64,000 nucleotides of DNA from Prevotella sp. P3-122 (GCF_002251365.1 NZ_NPJH01000015.1:1-64000), one strand, 5' to 3'; counted from the stretch's first letter, positions 8,457-17,548 are shown. The notes: a model not told the origin generated them from the sequence alone. Numbers and translations: made by a program.

Positions 8457-9323
8457 CTATTGGCGATTGCCAAACGTGGATGGCGATGCACCATATTGCT
8501 GCTTGAAGATTCGGCTGAAATGTGTCGGATTCTCAAAACCAAGACTATATGCGACATCAGCTACGGACATCTGAGAGGACAGAAGCATCTGACGGGCTTT
8601 CGACAGTCGTTTTTCACGAATCCATTTGGCTGGGGACACACCATAGATGCTCTGGAAGTCGCGCTTGAAACTGGAGAGTGAACGACCTGAGAGATAAGCC
8701 AGTTCTTCGATGGAGATGGGTGATGTGTAGTTTTCCTCCACCACGCGACGAACGTCCACCTTGACGGGCTGACGCAACTGGAGCATCTGGCGGAAGATGT
8801 TCTTCGAGCAGTCCATCACATTGTAAAGCAGTTCCATCACCTTCAGACGTAGCAGTCCTGGGCTGACCTGCAACGAGTCGTTAAAGTATGGTGCCAACGA
8901 CCAACAATAGGCCACGAGGCGATTGCTCATGGGCGACACCTGCGCTCCAAATTCTTCGGTCATTGGAGGCACGTTGACTTGCTGTGTGGTGAGGAAGTCC
9001 TTCAACAGTTCGTCGTTGATAGCAAATAGCTGACTCTCGAAGAGTCCCGTCTCCGTCGAGCCTTTCTTCTCGTAGCTGACGCTGTGCGCCTTGCGCAGCA
9101 GAATCATCTCGTTTTTGCCCACCGTCCACGACTGTCGTCCGCAGGTCAGCTTCACGCTGCCTCCCAGCACCACATAGAGAAGATGCTGTTCCAGAAAAAA
9201 AATCCCGATTTCGCCAGCAGTTACGATGCACTGGTCTATGATGCTGCCACCGTCGAGCCGTAGCGACGACGTGGTACAGTCGCCGCTAATCAGAGCTGAG
9301 GGGAATTTTGTTGTCTTATACAT
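8457..9323 (-). CDS. AraC-family transcriptional regulator
   Basis: From the ATG at 9323 the protein has 288 residues. The N-terminal half is an ExsA/AraC-type sensor domain (GDCTTSSLRLDGGSIIDQ, VTAGEIGIFFLEQHLLYVVL). The C-terminal 100 residues hold two helix-turn-helix motifs (SIEELAYLSGRSLSSFKRDF and SVADVAYSLGFENPTHFSRI) and the closing YGASPSTFG. An upstream ATG at 9368 would add 15 residues, but that segment contains a promoter -7 match and an inverted repeat, so 9323 is preferred. The genes just downstream are exported GH27-related products, so it may control galactoside use, though that is inference from position. The gene upstream, an NTF2-like protein, ends 53 bp away. Confidence 0.85.
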   Translation of the reverse strand: MYKTTKFPSALISGDCTTSSLRLDGGSIIDQCIVTAGEIGIFFLEQHLLYVVLGGSVKLTCGRQSWTVGKNEMILLRKAHSVSYEKKGSTETGLFESQLFAINDELLKDFLTTQQVNVPPMTEEFGAQVSPMSNRLVAYCWSLAPYFNDSLQVSPGLLRLKVMELLYNVMDCSKNIFRQMLQLRQPVKVDVRRVVEENYTSPISIEELAYLSGRSLSSFKRDFQSIYGVSPAKWIREKRLSKARQMLLSSQMSVADVAYSLGFENPTHFSRIFKQQYGASPSTFGNRQ

Positions 9324-9333
9324 ACAAACAATA

Positions 9334-9369
9334 TGGTCTGCAAAATTAGTAAAAATCTTGCAGACCAAA
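9334..9369 (-). promoter_or_regulatory. Promoter with overlapping inverted repeat upstream of the AraC gene
   Basis: Arms TGGTCTGCAA (minus-strand reading of 9358-9367) and TTGCAGACCA (9334-9343) form a perfect 10-bp inverted repeat with a 14-bp spacer. On the minus strand a TTTG (9366-9369) and a TAATTTTG (9341-9348, exact TAnnTTTG) lie 17 bp apart and overlap both arms. This geometry suits an autoregulatory operator. A hairpin ending the upstream gene is the alternative, but there is no T run. Confidence 0.5.
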
Positions 9370-9376
9370 GAAGTAT

Positions 9377-9760
9377 TTACTTGGAAATAGTGTTAGAGTT
9401 CTGGTTGTAAGCTTTTGCCACGCACTTCCACTGTCCGTCAATCTTGAGCAGAAGCAATACGTCTGTGAAATCGATGCTGCCGCCCCAGCCTTCTTCCAGC
9501 ACACGGACAACAGCCAATGTCTCTTCCAATTCCAGCACGTCGATACGGGTCTTGAACTCTTTGCCAGCACCTACGGTGTCAACATTGTGATAGAACTGCT
9601 CGATGCTGCCACGCTCGAAATTGCCGTTCAGGAATCCGAACAGGCAGGCATCTTCGGTAAACAACTCCTTTGCATACTTGCTGTTGCCTTCGGCAACGCT
9701 CTTTGTGAACTTGCTTGCAGCTTCTACTACTGCATTGTAGTCTTCAATGTTACTTCTCAT
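9377..9760 (-). CDS. NTF2-like / putative lumazine-binding family protein
   Basis: The 127-residue soluble protein has the cone-shaped NTF2-like pattern: an N-terminal helix pair (AVVEAASKFTKSVAEGNSKY), the TEDACLFGFLNG turn, and strands ending IDFTDVLLLLKIDGQWKCVA. It resembles the SnoaL/DUF4440 and putative lumazine-binding groups. Members bind small hydrophobic ligands or act as isomerase-like enzymes. The ligand here is unknown. It has no signal peptide. A -7 element TACCTTTG lies 42 bp upstream. It is followed by the AraC gene on the same strand, with its own promoter between. Confidence 0.75.
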   Translation of the reverse strand: MRSNIEDYNAVVEAASKFTKSVAEGNSKYAKELFTEDACLFGFLNGNFERGSIEQFYHNVDTVGAGKEFKTRIDVLELEETLAVVRVLEEGWGGSIDFTDVLLLLKIDGQWKCVAKAYNQNSNTISK

Positions 9761-9801
9761 TTTACTTTTGAGTTAAAATTGACGATGTTTGAATCTGGGT
9801 G

Positions 9802-9809
9802 CAAAGGTA
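9802..9809 (-). promoter_or_regulatory. Promoter -7 element of the NTF2-like gene
   Basis: The minus strand reads TACCTTTG, an exact TAnnTTTG, 42 bp before the start codon at 9760. No clear TTTG -33 box is seen at the usual distance. Confidence 0.5.
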
Positions 9810-9933
9810 CGACGATTTAGTTAAATGCACTTTTCTATTTAGTCCAACATTTATGACTATTACGTCCAATTTTAGCCAGTCATTATCCTTGGCAGGTCAA
9901 TACCCTTGTGCTATACACGTGCAGAAAAGAAGC

Positions 9934-10031
9934 GAGGCAAGTACCTGTTTTTCAAGTCCTTGCCTCGTATCTCACTAATTATCAGCATCTAAGGATTATT
10001 CCTCGACGGCTGCCTGGGCGGCGGCCAACAG
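9934..10031 (-). other. Remnant resembling the 3' end of ppdK, followed by a terminator hairpin
   Basis: The minus-strand frame 10031-9996 reads LLAAAQAAVEE then TAA, the same ten final residues (LAAAQAAVEE) as ppdK at 13152. A hairpin GAGGCAAG/CTTGCCTC (9934-9966) with a weak T run follows. TTATCAACATCT and AGATGCTGATAA flank the tail as an inverted repeat. This looks like a stranded gene end with its terminator. Chance similarity of an Ala-rich tail remains possible. The rest of 9761-10209 shows nothing I can identify. Confidence 0.4.
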
Positions 10032-10209
10032 ATGTTGATAATCAGCTACTTACAAAGTTATTGTAAACTACTGGCGACACTTTTACGACACATTCTGCAA
10101 GTTTTTACACGCTCATGGCAACGAAAACGTGTTTTTACGGCAGAATAATCTCATTCTATGTCATATTTATGTATTTTGCTAAATTGAAATTTAGTTATTT
10201 GCTAACTTG

Positions 10210-11595
10210 CTATTTGCGTTGACGCAATTTTTCGATTCGTGAATTTGGGGCTCCCTGATAATAGCGGTTCTTGTCGAAAGCAAATGATTGTCCTGCTACA
10301 AAATCATAGCCACAAATGAAAGATGCAATATCAACGCCAGACATTAGCGAATCACGATAATACACGTGGCTGCCATCGTGCGAATAATCGGTATCCTTGT
10401 TATTGTCTGATACATAATCCTCATCTACATAATGGGCTGGAAATATCACAAATGTCTTCGGATTGGCTCCCGGCAACAGGCGATTTTCATAGTAAACATG
10501 CTTGCTGTCGGCATACCAGTCACGATAACATTCTACTTTATGGATGGTAGCAAAGTCTGTACCTTCAGGCATGGCCATCAACTTTGGATTATATACCATC
10601 TTGCCATCCGTATGAAAAGCATTCCATAATCCATCCTCCATATTCTTGTGCTTTAATGTGTTGAGTTCTCGTATTGCCGAACCGTAAGCCTTGTAATATA
10701 CACAATGCCTGTCTTGACCATAGTGATATTGTCCTTTCAATACGGCGAAAGATGCTGGGTCTGCTCCCTCTACTATGTTGTTTCTGTAATAGACACACTT
10801 GGCATCAATTGCATAAAAACCATTTAAAGCCTTAAAAGTGCGATAATCACCTACAGGTACAGAATTTATATCTGCATCGAGATAATAGACATGAAGGCTA
10901 TCTAAAGCCCAATTGTTATCTATCTGTCTGAAACTACCCATATCTGCTACATGAAGAGGTCGATTCCTCATGTAGTAATCGTGTGCGTCATGAGCAAGAC
11001 GTGAAATATCTCCATTTGGTACGGCAAAAGTAGCAGGTTCTGCTCCTTCTATAATAGAGTCTTCATACCATACATGGTGCATATCGGTTGCATAATCATC
11101 GCTCAGAACTTTGAATGAACTTGGGTCAGCCATTTCCAATACCTCATACCAATAATAAACATGATTAACATCCAATGCGTACGCTTCGTTTAGGCGTTTA
11201 TAAGTCGAAGAATCATAACCTTCTGGTTTCCTTTCCGCGTATGCACTTGAGGCGAGTGTTATAAATAGGTAGAAAACAGCTACGGGTATCAATGGGCACA
11301 AATAGAACAGCCATATAAATCCCATTTTTTGAGAGAGTTTAAACCACAACCTTATTAATGGGAATAAATATATTGGGTAAAGCCAAATAGTCAGAGTTAC
11401 ACCCCAACGACAAATCTCGTCAATCGAGGATCGGATTGGTGCATCCCAAAAGAATATGGACACAAAGAAGCCTATTGGCCACAACAACAACGTTAGAAGC
11501 ATAAACCACACAAAGTTTTTTTGGAGTGTCGTAGGTTGTTCTCCCAAAATACGGGCTGCCAATCCTTTTGAGTTAGTTTTCTGTTCCATCTTCAT
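10210..11595 (-). CDS. DKNYY-repeat protein with N-terminal membrane segments
   Basis: The 461-residue protein has three hydrophobic segments near the N-terminus (about 27-50, 66-84 and 92-114). A long extracytoplasmic or cytoplasmic domain follows, made of DKNYY-family repeats (HVYYWYEVLEMADPSSFKVL; HVYYLDADINSVPVGDYRTF; CVYYRNNIVEGADPASFAVL; HVYYENRLLPGANPKTFVIF). The function of DKNYY repeats is not known. The start ATG lies 19 bp after the stop of the Fic gene, so the two are almost certainly one operon. A decayed partial copy lies at 5351-5698. Side of the membrane and role are unknown; a partner or target role for the Fic protein is only an inference from position. Confidence 0.75.
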   Translation of the reverse strand: MKMEQKTNSKGLAARILGEQPTTLQKNFVWFMLLTLLLWPIGFFVSIFFWDAPIRSSIDEICRWGVTLTIWLYPIYLFPLIRLWFKLSQKMGFIWLFYLCPLIPVAVFYLFITLASSAYAERKPEGYDSSTYKRLNEAYALDVNHVYYWYEVLEMADPSSFKVLSDDYATDMHHVWYEDSIIEGAEPATFAVPNGDISRLAHDAHDYYMRNRPLHVADMGSFRQIDNNWALDSLHVYYLDADINSVPVGDYRTFKALNGFYAIDAKCVYYRNNIVEGADPASFAVLKGQYHYGQDRHCVYYKAYGSAIRELNTLKHKNMEDGLWNAFHTDGKMVYNPKLMAMPEGTDFATIHKVECYRDWYADSKHVYYENRLLPGANPKTFVIFPAHYVDEDYVSDNNKDTDYSHDGSHVYYRDSLMSGVDIASFICGYDFVAGQSFAFDKNRYYQGAPNSRIEKLRQRK

Positions 11596-11614
11596 TTCGT
11601 TTTATCATTTAGAG

Positions 11615-12937
11615 TCAAAATTCTGATTTTGGTGTCATGCTATTTTCCCTATTACTTGCAACGATATACGAGCAGTATTTACTGAGCAGATTGGATAATG
11701 GCAAATCGCCTTTTTGGTATCTGTCAGCATCGAGTTTCAGGACTCTTTCGCAGACAGGCTTCTTTCCCTTGAACAATGCCTTTAGATATGGAATGCCATT
11801 TTCCTCTGTGATGCTCACCTCGTTGAAGAACTGCGTCAAGTCTTCTGCATCATAGACGATGGAATAACTTGGGCGCTTTGCCCCAGGAATGTCCTCTATG
11901 AGTATATTCTTATCGACAAGATCCTGTATGTCACGTATGGCTGTGTCCTTCGAGCACTTTGCCAATGTCGCCCAAGTCTTTGACGTAATCTTTGCTTCAT
12001 ATCCGTCAAGAAAGAGATTGAGCATCTGAGTCTGACGCTCGGTCATTGGTACTGCCGATGCCTTCTGCCAGAAAAAGCTCTTGTTCAGTATTGTGGTGAC
12101 GATGGTGTCTGCCTCGTCAAGTGCATCTACCAATTTCTGCATGTACCACACCAACCACTCCGTTATATCGCCATCGCCATGCTGCATCCGCTCCAGAATG
12201 TCATAGTAGTGATTCTTGTCCTTGTTAATCTGTGATGAGACATTGTAGAAACGGAAATCGCTCTTTTCTCCACGAGCAAGAAGCATGTCTGAAAGGATGC
12301 GAGCCAACCGCCCATTACCGTCCTCGAAGGGATGTATGCTCACAAACCAGAAATGGGAAATGGCAGAACGGATGACGCTACTTACAGGCTCCTCTCCGTC
12401 AAACCAGGCAAGAAACTTTTCCATCTCCTCTTCTACGCGGTCTGGCGAAGGAGCAATATAGTGAATCTTCTCACGTCCAAACATTCCGCTGACAATATGC
12501 TCCTCGTTTGTGCGGTACTGACCAATTTCGATCTGACTTCCTTCACTGTAGCCTGTTGGAAAGAAAGCTGCTTGCCAAGCACACAGCTTCTCTTTACTGA
12601 GGTTCATGTCATAGTGCTGAACCGCTTCAAGCATTACACCAACAACAGAATCGACATAGTGTGAAGGCGCAGTATCTTTCACGTTCTCAATACCAAGTTT
12701 TCGGGCAATGGAAGAACGAACCTGCTCAACGTTCAGTCGTATGCCTTCTATTTCCGAAGAATATACTACATCATATGTCAGGTTCTCTGCCATTGCACGG
12801 AGTTTGCTGTCAAATCCCAATGAACTTAACCTGCCATAAAGTAACCCCTGCTTACGGAATACTTTCTCCTGAAGGAGTGACACTTGGGACATGTCCCAAC
12901 GAAAGTCCGTCCAATTGTCTCTTTCGTGTATATACAT
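11615..12937 (-). CDS. Fic-domain AMP-transferase with auto-inhibitory motif and C-terminal winged helix
   Basis: The 440-residue protein carries the Fic active-site motif HPFEDGNGRLAR at 202-213. In Fic enzymes the His acts as base and the Gly/Asn/Arg residues hold ATP. An N-terminal domain of the DUF4172 type contains the inhibitory motif S60-x3-E64-G65 (SSEIEG), which places it in the class II, self-inhibited group. Residues about 340-400 (TSKTWATLAKCSKDTAIRDI, then QDLVDKNIL) look like a winged helix that could bind DNA. The family transfers AMP to protein hydroxyls. The target is not visible here. There is no toxin-antitoxin partner beside it; the downstream partner is the DKNYY protein. 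The promoter overlaps an inverted repeat. Confidence 0.85.
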   Translation of the reverse strand: MYIHERDNWTDFRWDMSQVSLLQEKVFRKQGLLYGRLSSLGFDSKLRAMAENLTYDVVYSSEIEGIRLNVEQVRSSIARKLGIENVKDTAPSHYVDSVVGVMLEAVQHYDMNLSKEKLCAWQAAFFPTGYSEGSQIEIGQYRTNEEHIVSGMFGREKIHYIAPSPDRVEEEMEKFLAWFDGEEPVSSVIRSAISHFWFVSIHPFEDGNGRLARILSDMLLARGEKSDFRFYNVSSQINKDKNHYYDILERMQHGDGDITEWLVWYMQKLVDALDEADTIVTTILNKSFFWQKASAVPMTERQTQMLNLFLDGYEAKITSKTWATLAKCSKDTAIRDIQDLVDKNILIEDIPGAKRPSYSIVYDAEDLTQFFNEVSITEENGIPYLKALFKGKKPVCERVLKLDADRYQKGDLPLSNLLSKYCSYIVASNRENSMTPKSEF

Positions 12938-12977
12938 AACACATTCCTACTTTGTGCGACATAAAACAGTGATTAAC

Positions 12978-13001
12978 GTCGCAAATTCTGCGACAAAGAT
13001 A
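12978..13001 (-). promoter_or_regulatory. Promoter and operator of the Fic gene
   Basis: The minus strand reads TATCTTTG (12994-13001), an exact TAnnTTTG. Directly downstream is the inverted repeat GTCGCA-N5-TGCGAC (12978-12994). More copies of the half-site TGCGAC occur at 12955-12960 and near 13050. Repeated half-sites around one promoter suggest an operator array, possibly read by the Fic protein's own winged helix. Confidence 0.5.
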
Positions 13002-13097
13002 CTAAATTAATGTCGAATAGCCAAACATATCTGCAAATTACCACATATTATGCGACGTTTTTAGTCAATAATCGTCGGAAGCTTTCTTCCGAAGACT

Positions 13098-13131
13098 AAA
13101 AAAGGACCTGCCCAAACGGACAAGTCCCTTT
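13098..13131 (-). terminator. Intrinsic terminator of ppdK
   Basis: On the minus strand AAGGGACTTG pairs with CAGGTCCTTT around a short loop, followed by a run of T. It lies 20 bp after the ppdK stop codon. Confidence 0.8.
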
Positions 13132-13151
13132 CATTATATAAGTGTGCTAAT

Positions 13152-15872
13152 TTACTCTTCTACGGCTGCCTGCGCAGCGGCCAACCTGGCTATAGGTACT
13201 CTGAATGGAGAGCAGCTGGCGTAGTTCATGCCTATCTTGGCGCAGAACTTCACTGAGCTGGGCTCACCACCATGTTCACCGCAGATACCGCAGCGGAGAG
13301 ACGGACGAACACCACGACCCTTCTCGACAGCCATCTTGATGAGCTGGCCAACACCGTTCTGGTCGAGAACCTGGAATGGGTCAACCTTCAAGATCTTCTT
13401 CTCAAGGTATGCAGGCAAGAAGCTGGCGATGTCATCACGAGAGTAACCGAAGGTCATCTGTGTGAGGTCGTTTGTACCGAATGAGAAGTACTCAGCCTCA
13501 GTAGCGATACGGTCGGCAGTGAGGGCTGCACGTGGAATCTCAATCATGGTACCGATCTCGAACTCAATCTCCACGCCATACTCAGCAAATACCTCCTTGG
13601 CAGTCTTCTGGATAATCTCCTTCTGCTGCTTCAACTCATAGAGGATACCAATCAGTGGAACCATTATCTCAGGCTTCGGATCCTTGCCTTCCTTCTTCAA
13701 CTCACAAGCAGCAGAGAGGATAGCACGTGTCTGCATAGCTGTGATTTCAGGGAATGTGATACCAAGACGGCAACCACGGTGACCGAGCATCGGGTTGTTC
13801 TCGGCGAGAGAAGCCACACGGCGCTGGATTGTGGCGATATCAACACCCATCTCGTCAGCCATTACCTGCTGGCCAGCAAGATCGTGGGGAACGAACTCGT
13901 GGAGAGGAGGATCGAGCAAGCGGATGTTAACAGGACAACCGTCCATAGCCTCGAGGATACCCTTGAAGTCAGCCTTCTGATAAGGCAGCAACTTGGCAAG
14001 AGCCTTTTCGCGTCCTTCAACGGTCTCAGAAAGGATCATCTCACGCATGGCGACAATCTTCTTGTCCTCGAAGAACATGTGCTCTGTTCGTGTAAGACCG
14101 ATACCCTTGGCGCCGAAGTCGCGTGCAACCTGTGCGTCGTGAGGAGTATCAGCATTGGTGCGAACCTGCAGTTTGGTATATTTGTCGCAGAGGTCCATCA
14201 ACTCCTTGAAATCGCCGCTAAGCTCAGCAGCCTTAGTTGGAACCTCACCTGCATAAACCTGTCCGGTTGAACCGTTCAGAGAGATATAGTCACCTTCCTT
14301 ATATACTGTGCCGTCAATCTCAACGGTCTTAGCCTTATAGTCAACATTGATGCCACCAGCACCAGAAACGCAGCACTTACCCATACCACGTGCCACAACG
14401 GCAGCGTGAGAGGTCATACCGCCACGTGCGGTGAGAATACCCTCAGCAGAAGCCATACCGGCGAGGTCCTCTGGAGAAGTCTCAATGCGGACCATGATAA
14501 CCTTATGTCCGTCAGCATGCCAAGCCTGAGCATCGTCAGCATGGAACACAATCTGACCGCAGGCAGCACCTGGAGAAGCAGGCAGACCCTGAGTGATAAC
14601 CTTGGCGTTCAGGAGAGCCTTCTTGTCGAATACAGGGTGGAGCAACTCGTCGAGTTTCTGAGGCTCGCAGCGCATGATGGCGGTCTTCTCGTCAATCATA
14701 CCCTCGTGCAGGAGGTCGATGGCAATCTTCACCATAGCGGTACCAGTACGCTTACCGTTACGTGTCTGGAGGAACCAGAGCTTGCCTTCCTGTACGGTGA
14801 ACTCCATATCCTGCATGTCGTGATAGTGCTTCTCGAGCTTGTCCTGCAGGTCATTGAGCTGTGCGTAAATCTCTGGCATAGCCTCCTCCATGGAAGGATA
14901 GTTTGCCACACGCTCTTCCTCGCTGATGCCTGCGCGCTCAGCCCAACGCTGTGAACCAATCTTTGTAATCTGCTGTGGTGTGCGAATACCAGCCACAACG
15001 TCCTCACCCTGAGCATTAACAAGGTACTCACCATTGAAGAGGTTCTCACCATTACCGGCATCACGGCTGAAGCATACACCAGTAGCAGATGTATCGCCCA
15101 TGTTACCGAATACCATAGCCATCACGCTAACGGCAGTACCCCACTCGTCAGGAATACCCTCCATCTTACGGTATAGGATAGCACGCTCGTTCATCCAACT
15201 GCGGAATACGGCGCAGATGGCACCCCAAAGCTGCTCAATCGGGTCGTTGGGGAAGTCCTTGCCTGTACGTTCCTTGATGGCAGTCTTGAAAAGGCTCACG
15301 AGCTTCTTCAGTTCCTCGACAGAGAGGTCCTTGTCGAGTTTCACTCCACGCTCAGCCTTTACCTTCTCTATAATCTCCTCGAACGGGTCGATATCCTCCT
15401 TGTTTACAGGTTTCATCTCGAGAACCACGTCACCATACATCTGTACGAAGCGGCGGTATGAGTCGTAAACGAAATGTGGATTGTTGGTCTTGCGCACCAT
15501 ACCCTCGGCAACCTCATCGTTGAGACCGAGGTTAAGGATAGTGTCCATCATACCCGGCATGGAAGCGCGGGCACCAGAACGTACGCTGACAAGAAGAGGA
15601 TTCTGTACATCACCGAACTTGGAGTTCATGAGGGTTTCAATGTGCTTTACGGCAGCACTAACCTCATCTTTGAGCAGTTCCTTGATACGGTCCTGTCCAA
15701 CCTCATAATATTCGTTGCAGCAATCAGTAGTGATGGTAAAGCCTGGAGGCACAGGAACACCGATTAGGTTCATCTCCGCAAGGTTTGCGCCCTTGCCACC
15801 CAAAGCCTCTCTCATTTTTGCATTACCTTCAGCCTTACCATTGCCGAAGGTATAAACTCTCTTTTCACTCAT
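13152..15872 (-). CDS. ppdK: Pyruvate, phosphate dikinase
   Basis: The 906-residue length is typical for PPDK, which interconverts pyruvate, ATP and phosphate with PEP, AMP and PPi in the cytoplasm. The N-terminal ATP-binding domain starts FGNGKAEGNAKMREALGGKG. The phosphohistidine domain has GGMTSHAAVVARGMG, in which the His is the phosphate carrier. The C-terminal barrel ends with GICGEHGG, the conserved Cys loop of the PEP/pyruvate site. The gene is monocistronic: a clear promoter lies at 15923-15953 and a terminator at 13098-13131. With the PPi-dependent phosphofructokinase at 23534 it forms a PPi-linked glycolysis typical of these anaerobes. A fragment resembling its last codons lies at 9996-10031. 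Confidence 0.97.
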   Translation of the reverse strand: MSEKRVYTFGNGKAEGNAKMREALGGKGANLAEMNLIGVPVPPGFTITTDCCNEYYEVGQDRIKELLKDEVSAAVKHIETLMNSKFGDVQNPLLVSVRSGARASMPGMMDTILNLGLNDEVAEGMVRKTNNPHFVYDSYRRFVQMYGDVVLEMKPVNKEDIDPFEEIIEKVKAERGVKLDKDLSVEELKKLVSLFKTAIKERTGKDFPNDPIEQLWGAICAVFRSWMNERAILYRKMEGIPDEWGTAVSVMAMVFGNMGDTSATGVCFSRDAGNGENLFNGEYLVNAQGEDVVAGIRTPQQITKIGSQRWAERAGISEEERVANYPSMEEAMPEIYAQLNDLQDKLEKHYHDMQDMEFTVQEGKLWFLQTRNGKRTGTAMVKIAIDLLHEGMIDEKTAIMRCEPQKLDELLHPVFDKKALLNAKVITQGLPASPGAACGQIVFHADDAQAWHADGHKVIMVRIETSPEDLAGMASAEGILTARGGMTSHAAVVARGMGKCCVSGAGGINVDYKAKTVEIDGTVYKEGDYISLNGSTGQVYAGEVPTKAAELSGDFKELMDLCDKYTKLQVRTNADTPHDAQVARDFGAKGIGLTRTEHMFFEDKKIVAMREMILSETVEGREKALAKLLPYQKADFKGILEAMDGCPVNIRLLDPPLHEFVPHDLAGQQVMADEMGVDIATIQRRVASLAENNPMLGHRGCRLGITFPEITAMQTRAILSAACELKKEGKDPKPEIMVPLIGILYELKQQKEIIQKTAKEVFAEYGVEIEFEIGTMIEIPRAALTADRIATEAEYFSFGTNDLTQMTFGYSRDDIASFLPAYLEKKILKVDPFQVLDQNGVGQLIKMAVEKGRGVRPSLRCGICGEHGGEPSSVKFCAKIGMNYASCSPFRVPIARLAAAQAAVEE

Positions 15873-15922
15873 AGTTGATTAGGTATCCAATTGATTTTTT
15901 AAAGAATTACTATCTTTTGATG

Positions 15923-15953
15923 CAAATTTAATATATTTCGGTCAACCTACAAA
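15923..15953 (-). promoter_or_regulatory. ppdK promoter
   Basis: The minus strand has TTTG (15950-15953), 19 bp, then TAAATTTG (15923-15930). Both boxes and the spacing match the Bacteroidetes housekeeping promoter. The -7 box lies 50 bp from the start codon. Confidence 0.7.
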
Positions 15954-16056
15954 ATATTTGATGGAAAATTTGGAAACTCGACATTACATTATCAAATGTT
16001 TGCGCAAACAGAAGCATAAAAACAACGGCAGAGTAGCAGGATTGAGAATTAATTTG

Positions 16057-16064
16057 TACCTTTG
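16057..16064 (+). promoter_or_regulatory. Promoter -7 element of rlmD
   Basis: TACCTTTG is an exact TAnnTTTG, 30 bp before the ATG at 16094. No -33 box at the standard distance is clear. Confidence 0.5.
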
Positions 16065-16093
16065 CAGGCAAATACATAACCTATTTATATAAT

Positions 16094-17548
16094 ATGTCAC
16101 GAAAGAAACCTCTCCCCATACTTGAGAACGTAACCATGACGGATGTTGCAGCCGAAGGCAAATGCCTGGCAAGAATAGACGACATGGTTGTATTTGCGCC
16201 ATTCTGTGTACCTGGTGATGTCGTTGACCTGCAGGTAACAAAGAAACGGAAAAGCTACTGCGAGGCAAAAGTTATAAAGACTCACAAATACAGCGACATC
16301 AGGACTGAGCCTGTCTGCAAGCATTTTGGTGTTTGCGGTGGCTGCAAATGGCAGAACCTGCCATACGAAGAGCAGCTGAAAGCCAAACAGAAGCAGGTGT
16401 ATGACCAGTTGTCAAGGATAGGAAAGATAGAACTGCCCGAGTTCAGCCCCATCATGGGTTCGGTAAAGACACAGGAATACAGGAACAAGATTGAATACGG
16501 ATGTTCCAACAAACGATGGTTCACACCAGACGAGTTGAAGAACATGCCAAAATCGGATGCACCGGAAGACTCCGTGTTCAGGAAAGCAGACAACAGCCTG
16601 AACGCCATTGGCTTCCATATTCCGGGTGCCTTCGACAAGATATACCCCATCACAAAATGCTGGCTCATGGATGACCTACACAATGACATACGCAACGAGA
16701 TTGACCGCTACGCCAAGGCTACGGGTATGACCTACTTCGACCTAAGAGAACAGCACGGCCTGTTACGCGACATCATGATAAGGAACTCCAATACTGGCGA
16801 GTGGATGGTCCTGATACAGTTCCACTACGATGCCGATGGCGATGAGGAACGCGCCTTGGCACTCCTTGAACACGTGGCGGCAACATTCCCGCAGATAACA
16901 TCGCTCATGTATGTTGACAACCAGAAATGCAACGACACATTTGCCGACCTTGAACTGAAAGTGTACAGAGGGAACGACCACATATTCGAGACAATGGAAG
17001 ACCTGAGGTTCAAAGTGGGGCCGAAGAGCTTCTACCAGACCAACACCCTACAGGCATACCATCTGTACAGCGTGGCAAGGGAGTTCGCACAGCTTACAGG
17101 CGGAGAACTGGTGTACGACCTATATACAGGCACGGGAACAATTGCCAACTTCGTGGCAAGGAAAGCAAAGAAGGTTATCGGTATAGAGTATGTGCCCGAA
17201 GCCATCGAGGACGCCAAGGTGAACAGCCAGATTAACGGTATCGGCAACACCTTATTCTATGCTGGAGACATGAAGGACATTCTAACCGATGACTTCATCA
17301 AGGAGCACGGACAGCCCGACGTGATAATCACCGACCCTCCACGTGCAGGCATGCACCCCGACGTGGTAAAGACAATTCTTCGTGCAAAGCCGAAACGAAT
17401 AGTATATGTCAGCTGCAACCCTGCCACTCAGGCACGCGACCTAAGTGACCTTGACGCAGAGTACAAGGTTGTTGCCGTACAGCCCGTCGACATGTTTCCG
17501 CACACTCCGCACGTAGAGAACGTAGTGCTAATGGAAAGAAGAAGCTAA
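16094..17548 (+). CDS. rlmD: 23S rRNA (uracil-5-)-methyltransferase, RlmD/RumA family
   Basis: The 484-residue protein begins with a TRAM RNA-binding domain (about 10-70). Next come the iron-sulfur cysteines in CKHFGVCGGCKWQNL and the Rossmann methyltransferase: SFYQTNTLQ, LVYDLYTGTGTIANF for SAM binding and ITDPPRAGMHPDV. YVSCNPATQARDL holds the catalytic cysteine. The family forms m5U at fixed 23S rRNA positions. RumA, RlmCD and TrmA-type members are hard to separate by eye, so the symbol is the best fit and not a certainty. It is read divergently from ppdK, and is convergent with the lytic transglycosylase gene across a tandem-repeat tract. Confidence 0.85.
   Translation: MSRKKPLPILENVTMTDVAAEGKCLARIDDMVVFAPFCVPGDVVDLQVTKKRKSYCEAKVIKTHKYSDIRTEPVCKHFGVCGGCKWQNLPYEEQLKAKQKQVYDQLSRIGKIELPEFSPIMGSVKTQEYRNKIEYGCSNKRWFTPDELKNMPKSDAPEDSVFRKADNSLNAIGFHIPGAFDKIYPITKCWLMDDLHNDIRNEIDRYAKATGMTYFDLREQHGLLRDIMIRNSNTGEWMVLIQFHYDADGDEERALALLEHVAATFPQITSLMYVDNQKCNDTFADLELKVYRGNDHIFETMEDLRFKVGPKSFYQTNTLQAYHLYSVAREFAQLTGGELVYDLYTGTGTIANFVARKAKKVIGIEYVPEAIEDAKVNSQINGIGNTLFYAGDMKDILTDDFIKEHGQPDVIITDPPRAGMHPDVVKTILRAKPKRIVYVSCNPATQARDLSDLDAEYKVVAVQPVDMFPHTPHVENVVLMERRS

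Noticed and set aside
12332..12939. Plus-strand frames across the Fic gene
   Set aside because: They are antisense shadows of a well-supported gene, with no domain features.
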